DNA of 64,000 nt, from positions 66,964,501 to 67,028,500 of the forward strand of contig NC_060215.1 of assembly GCF_021130785.1 (NCBI RefSeq), read 5' to 3'. The DNA comes from Homalodisca vitripennis. Taxonomy: Eukaryota > Arthropoda > Insecta > Hemiptera > Cicadellidae. The position numbers and the translations under genes are program-made. This document shows, piece by piece, positions 1-11,739 of this stretch. The notes beneath the pieces are model-generated. The model was not told where the DNA came from. It saw only the letters and a program-made list of their open reading frames with translations, and did not search any database. Numbering within the stretch: the first letter of the stretch is position 1; each line of letters begins with the position of its first letter.

Positions 1-208
1 TGTTCCTAGAATTTCCTAGACATATTGTCCTAATAGTTGTAATTATAAAATATCTACATGTTGATGTTTCAATAAATACACATTTATAGTAAAAGAGTAA
101 ATATTTTTTAAATTAGTTTAGATTTAAGTCTTTAACGTTTCTTGAAATGTTTAACCTTACCTATAAATAAGTCTAAATATTTCAATTTTTTATGTTTTTT
201 TCTCTTAG

Positions 209-297
209 GACATGAAGTTGAGAAACCTCTCATTGCACTTAATCCAGAAAGGACATTAGCACTTGCTTCCGAAATGACAGGATATTCAGGACTGTAG
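209..297 (+). CDS. Candidate terminal coding exon of an unidentified upstream gene
   Basis: A pyrimidine-rich stretch ending TTAG at 205-208 makes a good 3' splice site. From 209 only one frame stays open: two bases complete a split codon, then 28 codons follow (HEVEKPLIALNPERTLALA, then about nine more residues) and end at TAG 295-297. The other two frames contain several stops. This looks like the last exon of a + strand gene whose earlier exons lie left of the window. I do not recognise the protein. GTAATA follows the stop directly, so a donor site could be read there, but the in-frame stop argues for a terminal exon. Confidence 0.4.
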
Positions 298-1300
298 GTA
301 ATAGGAACCGCATTCTGCCAGAATCATGAGGAGGGATAGCGGGTGCACTGTATCTTAGTCATTTCACCTTGAAATAAGGAGAGGCCAGCTCTGCACGAGC
401 CTCCCCAGTCTAAGCAAGCAATTGTAGCATGTCCTTATGCTCAAGCTAGGCTGCCTTTAACACTAGGATTAGACGCTTATTGGAGGAGCAAACTGTCTGA
501 AGCAAGTGTCACGAGACAATTCACTCCTACAATTTTTTCCGACACCTACTTTTCTCCATGGATTCGAATGTGTCTTCGCACACTTGGAGCGTCCTTGTCG
601 AGACCACGTGAATGCCTGTCTCAGGAAATCGTGAGCCGCGTGAAACAGTGTCGGATGCCTAACTCAAATGTTACATCTCACAACAACCGTTATAGCAAAA
701 GGCTATGCGAATACAAAGGCAAATTAACCTAAACCTTACTTTAGTCATGTGCATAGTATCTTTATTTATGTTGTTTTGTGTCACGTGTTCCTTTCAAAAT
801 GTCAGAAGAAGTTACTGACAAATTGGTATATGGGGACAAACTTTTGGTAATGGTAAAGGCAAAGCTAGTGCAATGCGACATCTCTAGAATAGATAATCAC
901 AGCCAGAACAACAAACACAAACATATCAAACATTTGGACAAACCACCATTAAGCACATTAAATTCTTCTTGTTCATTTACGCTGAAGGTTTGTCGTCATC
1001 TTTCTAATAATTGTAGACTTCAGTTCCATCATTGTGCAGAATACCGCGAATCTTATTATTATTATTGTTATTAATTAACATTGGATTATTTACAAAATTA
1101 ATTAGAAAAAGCATACAATTAAACTTTTAAATTGAACGAGTTGGTTGGCATTTTCTATTCTGTGGTATATAAAATAAATCCTATTTACTCTGTTGCAATA
1201 GTTAAAACAGTAAGTACAAACATATATTGAGATGAGGAGTTGTGTGAGGCACTTGACAATTCTAGGTTTCATTAGTAGCCAGCCAAGCAATAAGTAGTGA
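298..1300. other. Non-coding stretch, possible 3' UTR then unclassified DNA
   Basis: This follows the candidate terminal exon. Bases 300-720 are richer in G+C than the surroundings and have no long reading frame. The 98-codon open frame at 778-1074 is low-complexity at its end (a TATTATTATTG run giving Tyr) and resembles no family I know. Nothing else is recognisable. Confidence 0.3.
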
Positions 1301-1309
1301 GCAGATGTC

Positions 1310-1475
1310 TGAGGTCAGTTATCAGTAGCCGCACTGTCAGCAGGTGAGGTCAGTGCTCGCGGCTGCTGCTGACACACTTACTTCATCTGTTGGTGTATTT
1401 GTGCAGTGTTTGAGGTTGACGTGTATAACAGCAGTGAGTTGGCTGTGACGTCACTTCCCATAACATAAGTTTCAA
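1310..1475. promoter_or_regulatory. G+C-richer patch with CRE-like TGACGTCA
   Basis: This short segment has much higher G+C than the flanking AT-rich DNA. It contains the palindrome TGACGTCA at 1446-1453 and a possible donor CAGGTGAGG near 1342. It could be a promoter or untranslated first exon of an unseen gene, or a piece of a mobile element. No coding potential was seen. Confidence 0.2.
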
Positions 1476-1739
1476 CAAATAATGATTGTCCACTTGTTTC
1501 TTACAAAATATATTTAATTAGAAATATTAATTAGATTTTCATTTCTTTTAGTTTTCATGAAGCTTACTTTAATATCTTTATAATAAATTAATAAAGTGCT
1601 TGATATGAGTCTTATATATCTTGATGCCGCAAGCATATTAGACTACATAGGTGTGAAGATATGCACACAACTTGTTTACTGTGTTATTTTGTGCAAACAA
1701 TAAAGATTACAGCAGAAATTCATAAGTTGCAGAGATTTC

Positions 1740-3890
1740 TTAAAATTTAATGTAAATCAAGCAGTTATTAGGACTTCGGAGACAAACTGGGATGAGGTAT
1801 ACTCGTATTTGCTCAATTATGTGGATGCCATAGACAATGTTATATCCAAGAAAATAAAAAGTGTCTATGATGAGTTTTCCCCGATTTTCTGTAAAAAAAT
1901 AACAACAAAAAATGGCCTCTGGAAAAATAGAAAAAAAAACGAAGAACTATACCTGTATATTGGAAGACTTGACAACTTACAAATTGGGGAAAAATATAGA
2001 ACACTGCGAAATAGATTAAACAATTTGATTCTAAAAACAAAAAAAAACTATTTTTTCAAACAAATTAACGTTTACAAGATCATCTAAAGATTTCTGGAGC
2101 TGCTTGTGAAGATATTATGATGTACTTTTGGAGAAAGAAATAATGAAAATCTTTCACGGAATTTAAATATTAACGACGTTTAAAAATACTTTGCTGAAAT
2201 AGAGTTTGGTTATAATATTCATTCTGATACAATACATTTCTTCAGATGAAATTAAAGCGATGAAAATATTGGGAACTTTGAAATGCTGTCGTTAGAGAAC
2301 ATGAGATAAAGTCCGCTATTAACGAAATAAAATTAAAGGCCGTGAGTACAGACGAGGTATATATTCAAATGAAAAAGACAGTGAGTTGGGGGCAATTATA
2401 TATTTAGTTTAATAAGAGGATCCCTAAAGAATGGAAATATATGTTTGTTCGCCCTCTGCCTGAAGTCTCAGTACTCAATAGTTTGCAACAACGAAGACTT
2501 ATCTTAATCTTATTCGCCACGTCCAAGATAGTGGAAAACATTGCGATCAAACAAATCGTGGGATGCACTGAAGCAAGAAGAATATTTCCAAAACTACAAT
2601 CAGGATTTAGAAAAAATCATAGTACCTGAACAGCCCTCACAAATTTATTTAGTGATATAATTGAGGCGAAAGATAATGGGCAAGTGTAGTATTTTGGTGA
2701 TGCTCGGTTATTCCCAAGCATTCGACTCAATCAATCATTGTAAAGCATGAACTATCATGGTTTATCATGGTTTTGGCAAGGAAGCCATGTTGATCAGATC
2801 TTGTCTAGACGATAGAAAACAGGTCACCTAGCTTGGCAATGATACTTCCCAGTGGCTCCCTAAATTGCATGGTCTCCCTCAAGGTACTCTAATTTTGACC
2901 CAATTTTGGGGCAGATGTCTTGACCCAATTTTCTTCAACTTACACATCTGATTTTCCAGACTGTGCACACACTTTTGCTGCACACATATACAGATGACTT
3001 TCAGTTGCATTTGGTGTTTGAGCCTATAAAATTGGAGTCAGCCATTAGACAAGTAAAGTTTCGCCATTAGACAAGTAAATTTTGACCTTATACACTTTTT
3101 CACTTGGTCAGTTAAAAACGGTCTAAAACCCAACGCGAGCAAAAGCACTGTCCTTTACGTTGCCCCACACGATGTGATGCGGACCGTTGACAAGGGTGGG
3201 ATTGCGGTCGTGCGGTCGAGGGATCTGTATCGATTAAGAACGCTGCTACTAGACTACAAAGCTTCATTTATTCCCGCATTCGGAAACAGCATATCAAGGG
3301 AGAATGTAAATATACTTAAAAGATTTATAACTCAGCGTTAAGGTTAATTTTTATTTTAAACGTTTTGACCATGTATCCTTTGCTTTCGAGAGGCCAAAAT
3401 GCTGTCGTGGAAGTGGTATGGAGAACGCTGAAATGCTGTATGATTCACAAAGCTCTTATTCTTAAAGTGCCACGGTACTTAAGCGAGAGTCTCTCAGCGA
3501 GAGGAGGTCTCTGAATGCATCACCCGACAGAACCGTAATCTCTATTTTCCTTAAGTGAAGCTTGAAATAGGGAGGAAGGGCTTTTTATACTTCGGCCCCA
3601 AATTGTTCAATGACCTCCCTTTGCAAGTCAAACGTGTGTGGTTTCTTGTTAAAACTTTTAACGTAAGTTGAGAGATACACTCACAAGAAATTACACACCT
3701 TATATAAGAATAATTAATTTGTAATTAGTCTTTTCACTATATAATAGTACCACAATTTCTTTATCATCCAGGTTCAGTTTGGTTTTATTTATGTGTATTT
3801 ATTTGTAATTAACTGGCAAACAGTTGATTTGAAAAGAAATTGTAAGTTCAAATTCGCTGGCTAAATAAAGGTATTTATATTTATTTATGT
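1740..3890 (+). pseudogene. Decayed CR1/Jockey-type LINE ORF2 remnant
   Basis: Non-LTR reverse transcriptase, broken by many stops and frameshifts. 1809-2087 encodes the linker between endonuclease and reverse transcriptase. 2440-2700 encodes the finger region with the hallmark FPKLQSGFRKNHST, then a decayed catalytic block. Near 2995 the YADD box survives as YTDDF in another frame. 3110-3180 carries the downstream NGLKPNASKSTVLY motif, and 3570-3630 the C-terminal GRKGFLYFGPKLFNDLP motif. The 3' end is AATAAAGGTATTTAT near 3865, a typical LINE tail. All parts run in the correct order on one strand, so this is one old insertion. Confidence 0.7.
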
Positions 3891-3899
3891 TAAATTCTA

Positions 3900-5460
3900 T
3901 TCGTAATACATCACTATTTTTCGTCCTCAGTACCCTGAGTACACCAAGTGCAACTTTTACGAATCTTATATCCATTAAGATATGCCTGAGGGTTTAAAGT
4001 TTGTAAAATGTATTTGTAAATAAAACATTTTTATTATTCTTGGTGTAATGTTACTGCTATAACTTGTGTAACTATATACTGCATTACACGTGATAACCAG
4101 ATATATATTTAAGGTACGGTACATTTATAATTTACCTATTACACTGAGTTTTGCAATCAAATCCCTTCGTACCTATATAGTATCATAATTATGCCTGTAT
4201 TCTTAACGGACCTTTAAAGAAATTGGCTTGGACGTATTATAGGACAAATGCAAACAAATAATAGTTTATGAACCTCTCTGGAGCAGAAGGTTTTCATCTG
4301 TTGCTTTAGGAAGAAATTGTTTACCAGTTTTAGTAATTATTGTATTGGTCGTTCCAAGACTTATTGGATCAATTACTGTAGATTCTTCGACAATTCTAGG
4401 TCTAAATGATGTAGAAGGTAAGTTGGTCATTCAAATTCATCTTCTGTTCCTGGTATTGAAATAACTGCAATACGTCTAACAACTGGAGTCAAATCCATAA
4501 TATTTTGATTTAAAACATTTTCCTTCTTTCTTATTTATAGCAGAAGTTGCAAGTTAATTAGTTTTTTAAACAAATTATTGTTCTTTTTAATTAAATCTTA
4601 TTTGTTCTTTAAATTATTTGATAAATTTCTTCTTTTTCCCTTCTTCTTTGCTTTCCCTGTTGCATGTATCATAATAGATCTTAGCGCGGGGTCCATATAA
4701 CCTTTTTGTGGACCACGTTGGATGTTAGAGGTCTTTAAACTTGTCTTCAGTGATCGGCTTAGGGCCTGAAAAAATCTATGTTAAACCGTTTTATAAATTT
4801 ATTCTAGATTTTAAAATCATTAGGTCTAATTCTAATTTACTGAAGTTAATTAAGTTTACTGTAGCATATCTTTGGAATATGCTACAGAAACATTTGAACT
4901 AGTGTATAAACCATACGATACAAATTAATTTACCTTTACGAATATATTAAAAAGTCAGGCAATAAAATACCTCTCTGCTGAAGTCTGCATGGTGGCTGAA
5001 AATCGGTACAGATAATGGCAGAGGTCTTATGGGAGCAAGGTGAGTAGAGGGACACCAAGTACACCAAGTACAATATTGTACTCCCTCTACCAACCTTGTT
5101 ATGGGAGTACAAATCCAATGCCCGTTGAAAGATGATCTGTGCTCCACTAATCTGTGTTCAGATTTAAACACAATTTTCCTCACAGGTGTTGTAGCGATTG
5201 GATTTCTCTTTTTCTGTATAATGTGGCTCAAGAAATAAATTCCAATTGGCAAAATATTATCACTACATAGTTTTTATTTTAGCCACTAAATGAGTCGCAA
5301 AAGATTTGTGTTTTATTTGAGGGTCTAAATATTAAACATTACCTAGGCCCCAAGATATTTAATGATGTCATTGTTTGCTGTGGTAATGATATTCTTTTTG
5401 AAAAGAAACATAAAGTTAAAATGAAGGTTTTAAATTTTATATGTGAGCATGTTTTTTTTT
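3900..5460. other. AT-rich DNA with no recognisable gene
   Basis: No supported reading frame or repeat family was found. Short overlapping minus frames at 4936-5252 share a locally duplicated ACACCAAGTAC motif (5050-5070) and have no family resemblance. Confidence 0.3.
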
Positions 5461-5495
5461 TGTAATTGTATTGATTAACTAATTTATTTGTTTAG

Positions 5496-6006
5496 AAAAA
5501 GTATAAATGCATTGTGAATTTTTGTTCCCTGTCTAGTTAGGTTAAGGATTCGGATTGTAATAGTTTTTACTGCCATAATTATTAGCTAGTTATTAAATGA
5601 TACATTTTTCCATTTCTTTATATGTAGCTATTGATTGAATGTTTAGTTGTTTGGTATATTTGGTATATTTACAATATTTATATTTATATTAATTAAATTA
5701 TTATTTTTTACTTATTTAATATTTATTGTAATTGTTGAGACTAAATAATTTATTTACTTGTACCATAGTATTATATTTGAGACTAAATAATATTATACTA
5801 TACCTATTTATGTAATAAATATACCATAGTTGAGACCAAATAATTTATTTACTTGTACCATAGTATAAATGTATTGTGAATATTTGTTGCTTGTATATGT
5901 AGGTTAAGGACCTGAATTGAATAAATTTACTGTCATAGCACGTATTTGGTATCAGCTATTTATTAAATGGTAAATTTTGTTATTCTTCTATATGGCTACT
6001 GTTTAA
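5496..6006. repeat. Imperfect direct repeat interrupted by the 6-8.7 kb transposon
   Basis: The segment from 5496 (AAGTATAAATG, TTGTGAATTTTTGTT, AGGTTAAGGAT, ATTATTAAATG) recurs from 5861 with about 80% similarity. The second copy is cut at 6006 by the Kolobok-like element and seems to resume at 8693-8830, where TTTATTTGTTTG and GCTAAATAGTTTCTTTACTTG match the first copy. Within it, a minisatellite around TTGAGACTAAATAATTTATT occurs three times between 5735 and 5880. Confidence 0.5.
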
Positions 6007-8688
6007 GGGGAGTCGGATGACCCCTGGGTCAAAATTTTCAATTTTTATTTTTTTTGCTAAAATATAGTTTTTAAATATATTCCTATTTATTTTAAAACAA
6101 ATTTCATGCAAATCCGTTGAGTCAAACTCAATTTACATCACTTTTTTATAAAGCAATACATGGAGAGTTTTTCGGTGGTTTTGTCGCATCAAGCTGTCAT
6201 TGTCATGCTAAGTGTCTAATTTTGTTATAGTATTAAAAACAGCGCTTTATACTGTGTAAGCGCTGTGGTACAGTGATTTCATTTTCTGAGGTTGGTACTA
6301 ACTCAGCTGTCACCCAACAATACAGCTGTTTTGTTGTTTATTTTTTATATTAATATTATTAATATTTATTCTGATTAGTTTCAAGGTGTTGTTGATTTGA
6401 ATTGGTTAGTGACATTCTAAATTTGCTTTATTACATTTTAGTAAAAAATGCCTAGATCATCTAAAGTGTATAAAAAGCGTAAGCCTATATGTCTAGGTAA
6501 TCGTAAGGTTGTGGTTGTTCGTGAAGAAAATAATGATGAAAGTGCTGGAAGTGATCGTGATTCTGTGGATCTTAGTGCTTCTCCTAGGCCTACCCCACCT
6601 CAAAGTGGACGTACTTCAACAAAATTCTTCAAGTATGAAAAAAATTGGTGAGAATTTGGCATACTACCAAGACTATTTAGGTAATGGTGAAATATATGAC
6701 TTGGTCAATTTGAGGACTGTTCAAAACTTACTTGGTTTAAAATAGCTGTATGTTTACATTGTGGAGCAAAACTGGATGTTGTTGCAAAGATAGATTAGGC
6801 TTAGGTTTCACAGTAGAAATAATGTGTGTTAAACTGTAATTTTAGTGTGAAAGAATCAAACAGCCCAGCACTAAGCACAGGAAAGGCAGAAATAGAAATA
6901 AATGTTAGGTTAGCCTACGCTTTTCGTTGTGTTGGCGTAGGTGAGCAGGGCGCTCGAACCTTTTGTGGAGTAATGAACATGCCTCCTCCAGCTTCATTCA
7001 ACTACTACAATAATGTTCTTTGTAATGCTACCAAGGAAGTGAGCTTAGAATCTATGAAAACATCAGCAGAAGAAGCAGTACAAGTAGAAATTAGTGAAAA
7101 TGATGATGCGAGTGATGAGTCTAGGGATATAACTGCACTGGATGGCTCTTGGCAGAGACGAGGCCATACCTCACAAAATGGAGTTGTGACTGCAATTAGT
7201 GTTGCTACAGGTAAAGTAATAGATGCTCAAATACTATCTAAACATTGCAGATGCCCAAAGAGGTTTGAAAAAGAACATTTAGTATAGCTGTGTGCAGCTA
7301 ATTACATGGGATCCAGCGGAGGTATGGAGGTAGCCGGAGTGGTTGATATTTTTAGGCGGTCAAAAACACTACATAACGTCAGGTACAAAAATTATCTTGG
7401 TGATGGTGACACTGCGTCTTACTCTACTGTATCGCAATTGAAAACCATATGGGCCTGAATTTATAATTGAAAAATTAGAATGTGTCGGGCACGTTCAAAA
7501 AAGGATGTCTACTCGCCTTCTCAAACTAAAAAAACAAAAAAGGCAAGCAAGAACTCTCTGACGGCAAAACAATAGGTGGTCGTGGAAGACTTACTGGAGC
7601 TGCTATCAAACAAAATAGCAATTTACTACGGATTAGCCATTAGACGAAATACCGGTAGCCTACAAAAGATGAAAGAAGCCGTATGGGCTGTTTTATTTTC
7701 ATTTGTGCTCCAGAAACCAACATCCAGCACACGGACTTTGCCCAAAAGGAACAAGTAGCTGGTGCAAGTTTCAGAAAGCAAAAGAAAAAAAGGAGATTTA
7801 TTATCATGATTCACATTTTCATTTACCTGACACTGTAATGTCTGAAATAAAACCTATTTTCAAAGATTTAGCGTCTCCAGAACTTTGAAGAAATGTTTGC
7901 ATGGAGGCACTCAAAATCCGAGCGGGTCGCTCAATAATATGATCTGGTCTCGCATTCCCAAAAGGACATTTGTGATGAGGAATACACTCGAGTTTGGTGT
8001 GTATGAAGCCTTGGCTTGTTTTAATTTGGGAAACATAGCCAGATGTAAAGTCTTAGCAAATCTAGACATTGTTCCGGGAGTGAACTGTGTTAGTGCCCTT
8101 AAAAAACTGGACGAAGCAAGAATCGCAAAGGCTCAGAAAGCTATAGAAGAATTAGAGAGAAAGTGTAGACAAAGCTCTACATTAGCAAAAAGGCGTTTGG
8201 AAGATGAGTATGAGGCAGAGGAAGATCCAGACAATCCAGCATATGGGGCTGGAATGCACTGAGGTAGGTTTATGTTTTGCATTAGACTAGGGCTTTAACT
8301 TTAAATGCGATTTCCCGAAAGTTTAGATTTTTTCCACTTATGTACCTTTTTCTCAGGAACCACTAAAGATATCTTTACAATTTTTTTCACTTGATGGGCA
8401 AATTAAGGAGCACACTTTGACACCGGGCTTTTATCAAAATTCTCATAAAAAAATTTTTTTATTACAGCTTTTTTACAAAAAATCTGTACTTTTTTGAATG
8501 TATTAAAAAAAAATCCTAACCATACTAATTTTTTGAATAGCTTAAAAACCCCGGGTCAAAATCTTAATAAAAGTCTAATGTACTCGTAACTACAAAAAAT
8601 CATGTTGATATCTTATATAGTTTTTTGAGAAAAAGGTACACAAACTTGATCAAATTAACATTGGCAGCATAGGGCCATCCGACTCCCC
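6007..8688 (+). mobile_element. Kolobok/Mutator-like DNA transposon with TTAA target duplication
   Basis: Both ends carry the inverted repeat GGGGAGTCGGATG(A/G)CCC (6007-6023 and the complement at 8672-8688), and both are flanked by TTAA (6003-6006 and 8689-8692). The internal transposase belongs to the arthropod 'Mutator-like' DGxW..RGH family. A TTAA duplication is known for Kolobok elements and not for classical Mutator elements, so Kolobok is the better assignment. A further direct repeat, CCCC(T)GGGTCAAAAT, lies inside each end (about 6021 and 8549). Confidence 0.65.
6448..8262 (+). pseudogene. Kolobok/Mutator-like transposase, broken
   Basis: The N-terminus starts at ATG 6448 (MPRSSKVYKKRKPICLGNRK), the usual basic start of this family. 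The catalytic core is at 7130-7260 with DGSWQRRGHTSQNGVVTAIS (first acidic residue). The second motif, YLGDGDTASYSTVSQLK, lies at about 7395-7445, and VEKLECVGHVQKRM-like sequence at 7465-7505. The C-terminal NNMIWSRIPKRTF and FGVYEALACFNLGNIAR motifs lie at 7935-8045, ending at an acidic tail and TGA 8262. Frame changes near 6640-6830, 7280, 7450, 7520, 7760 and 7890 break it. A family member in other insects normally runs as one protein of several hundred residues. Confidence 0.65.
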
Positions 8689-8899
8689 TTAAATATTTAT
8701 TTGTTTGTAGTTATATCTTGCCACATTAAAAATATATATTTATTAAATTAACTATTTAAATCTTTTTTATATTATAGATTTTTGATGCTAAATAGTTTCT
8801 TTACTTGTAATATATAGTATCGCAGAGATTTAGTTAACGCTAACTTAAAGAACTTTTGTGATTTTTTCTAAAATAATTTAGGTTAAGAAGTGCCTAAAG

Positions 8900-9110
8900 T
8901 AATTATAAGTTAAAATAGCTGGGACTGCAACACTGCAAATCTGTGTAAAGCATAATGGTTAAACACAAACGAGTCCCGCACGCGCTCGTTTTAGTGGTGC
9001 ATGGGATGTATCTTGTAAAACTTGCATGTTTACTGAATAAAGGTTTTTTTGTAAACTTTGTAAACATTGGTGCCACTTCGAGCATCCTTTCCTTTCGAGC
9101 TCATTTTCAC
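8900..9110 (+). other. Possible LTR 3' end with primer-binding-like site
   Basis: A G+C-richer stretch contains AATAAAGG at 9037 and then CATTGGTGCCACTTCGAGC at 9064-9082. TGGTGCC followed by a TTCGA core resembles the LTR/primer-binding junction of Gypsy- or BEL-type retrotransposons. No gag or pol frame follows (a DNA transposon starts at 9192), so this would be at most a solo end. Confidence 0.2.
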
Positions 9111-9191
9111 CGTGTAACAATAAAACACTGAGTCACCAGTTGATAATATGTGAACATTAAACATACAGAAGCTTAACTGTTGCCGATAATA

Positions 9192-10739
9192 TAGGGTGGT
9201 TATAAATTATTGTACACATTTTAAGATTGAATAAATAAATAACCAATCAACTTAAAAACATGGAAATTGTTTTATTAAATAGCAAATTTAAAACAGTTTT
9301 ATTACCAATGAAGGACAAAAAGATTACTGTTACTCATACTTTTACAAGGAAACTAAACTAATTCCACGTGCTCTCCGAGGTTTGCACGCAAAGTTTGTAG
9401 TCTAAATTCAACCTCACACCATGTGTTTCTGAGCATTGCTGGAGTTATGCTTCCAATAACCTCTCGAACTCTATTCTTGAGTTCCTCAATATCTTGAACT
9501 TTTTTGGCGAAGACTCTGTCCTTGACATAGCCCCACAAAAAAAGTCTAAGGGTGTAATGTCTGGGGAACGTGGAGGCCAAGGAATTGGACCATCCCGTCC
9601 AATCCAACGACCAGGAAACGTGTCATTTAGGTAGTCACGTACTATCTTACCCTAGTGTGGAGGGGCACCATCTTGCTGCCAGTAAACATTTGGTTGTCTA
9701 TGCTCAATTTGCGGTATTGCAAAAAGTTCAAGCATGTCGAGGTATACCTCTTTAGTGACTGTCGGTTCTGCGAAGAAAAAGGGTCCTATCACTTCATCTA
9801 TAGCCAATGCACACCAAACGTTTATTTTAGGGCTGTCTCTTTCTTGTTCTCGAACATTAATAGGATTTTCAGTACCCCAAATTCTACAATTGTGTCTATT
9901 CACCTTACCAGAAACATGAAAGGTTGCTTCATCAGAAACAATTACTTTTTTCAAGAAATTGCTTTCTCCAATGTTTAGGCCTATTGTTTGTTCTTCGAGG
10001 TCAAGTAATCTAACAGCAAAGTCGTAGCGTCGAGGTTTATCGTTAGGTTTTAGTTCATGTAATAACTGAATTTTGTATGGATGGAGCTTAAGGTGTTTGT
10101 GCAAAATTTTTAAGACTGTTGATCGAGGTAATCCTAATTCCAAACTTGCACGCCGAGTAGACTTACCAGGGCTCCTCGTAAACAATTCTCTTACTTGATC
10201 AACAATAGCTTCAGAAACTGGAGGTCTACCAGCACCTTTTCTATGTTGGACACTTCCCGTCTGTTCAAACTGCCTATACCAGCGTTTTATAGAATTGTTA
10301 CTCGGACGGGATTGCGGCCATACTCTAAACGAAACCTTCTTTGAACAGTTATTACAGATCTGCTTTCATGAAACCAAAGAACACACCTTACTTTTTCTTG
10401 CACACTAGCCATTTTGATACTGAGGTTAGTTTAGTGTTTGTTTAGTCAACTGTAATTAACAGCTGGTGTGGAAAGATCCATTGTTAACCAGCTGACTATG
10501 TCACAACACAAGCCATTAAGAAGAATCATACCTTACACCCACAGTTTAAGTGACAGTTTTACTTTTTTTTATAACTACTTTTTATAATTATTGTAATGTG
10601 TACAATTATTAATTTTCAGTCAGTATATAAAACTGTTTTAAATTTACAATTTAATAAAACAATTCACATGTTTTTAAGTTGATTGGTTATTTATTTATTC
10701 AATCTCAAAATGTCAATCTCATAATTTATAACCACCCTG
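9192..10739 (-). mobile_element. Complete DD41D-type Tc1/mariner-superfamily element
   Basis: Long terminal inverted repeats begin (C/T)AGGGTGGTTATAAATTAT and extend for about 90 bases at each end. They include a GAATAAATAAATAACCAATC block at 9229-9248 and its complement near 10682-10701. The element is flanked by TA on both sides (9190-9191 and 10740-10741), the duplication expected for the superfamily. Length 1548 bp, with one minus-strand transposase filling most of it. Ends and length look complete; only the gene is damaged. Confidence 0.8.
9353..10412 (-). pseudogene. DD41D transposase with three lesions
   Basis: IS630/Tc1/mariner transposase read from ATG at 10410-10412 (MASVQEKVRCVLWFHESRS). 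An N-terminal helix-turn-helix pair is followed by the GAGRPPVS-type hinge, then the DDE core: VSDEATFHVSG (first D), WQQDGAPPH (second D) and PDITPLDFFLWG (third D). Counting through the broken segment gives 41 residues between the second and third aspartates, the DD41D spacing. Three breaks are visible: a frameshift near 10310 after RNP, a TAG directly after DGAPPH near 9653, and a shortened T-run (seven instead of eight) in DFFLWG near 9540. The C-terminus, LRANLGEHVELV, is intact. Confidence 0.75.
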
Positions 10740-11194
10740 TATATCATTGGATAATATACCACTGCTGTATTTGGCAGACTCAATTTTTTTAAGTCCATGG
10801 TTATTGTTTCTTTATCAACTGTTTGATGAATCTGCTCTTGCACTTTTTTACCTGTTGTAAAAGGTATGAGCTTTCTTTTTATGCACTGTGTTTTCCAGCT
10901 CAAGCTTTCTCAACTCATCTGATAACTCAGTTTTACTTCCTCCATCTAGCGTTGGTTCTTGCATTTTGCTGTTACTAGGTCAGACTTCAGCTTGAAACTT
11001 ATCACAACTAATGCACATATCGCTAATTGAATAGCCAAAACATAAATTAAATTTTGTTACAAATATTCTTCGACAATATTCATAGGAAAAATGAGGATAG
11101 TTGCCAGTTAGGTAAAAGTTCGTGCATTTTTTTAAGATTTAATGTTTCAAGGCGGTATATTCTCCTCGTTTTGTTAGGCTATAGTGGCTTTAAT

Positions 11195-11265
11195 ATCCCT
11201 TAAAAGAACTGATGTTCAAGTTCAAAACTCTTTATTCAAGTCAGCATTTCAGTACATACATTTCA
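11195..11265 (-). repeat. Probable LINE 3' tail
   Basis: On the minus strand the sequence ends TGAATAAAGAGTTTTGAACTTGAAC, resembling the polyadenylation-signal-plus-short-repeat tails of other LINE copies here. No coding part is recognisable upstream. Confidence 0.25.
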
Positions 11266-11739
11266 CAGGGCGCGTGCGGGAAAAGTAGTTGACAGTAACA
11301 TGTTACAAGTATTGAAACATTTAGCAGGCGTCCATTTCTATCTTCCACCACCATCAATTTTTCACCCAATAGAAAAAAGAGAAAAGTCAATTTCACAAAA
11401 AATACACTATTTTCAGCTTTAATCGTTATATACAAAAATTGTGAGCAGAATGCGACACTTGGCAACAATAAATAATAAACCATATGTTTGCCATGTCAAG
11501 TAATAACGATTATAGAAATATGTACTAGGATCTATAGCGGTAAATTAACTATGAAAAATACCAATAAAAGTAATCGTAACAATAACATTAATATAATAAT
11601 AACAAGTTTATCATTTTATAAATTTTGAAGCAGAAAAGGCCTATAATAATAAAGTGAACTATAAATAACTTACTATAAAAATAACAATAACGTTTAAATA
11701 ATAATAACAATTTAATTAATTCTATAAGCTATGAAGTAG

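Noticed and set aside
778..1074. 98-codon open frame on +
   Set aside because: No family resemblance, begins at a non-ATG codon and ends in a low-complexity Tyr run. Probably chance in AT-rich DNA.
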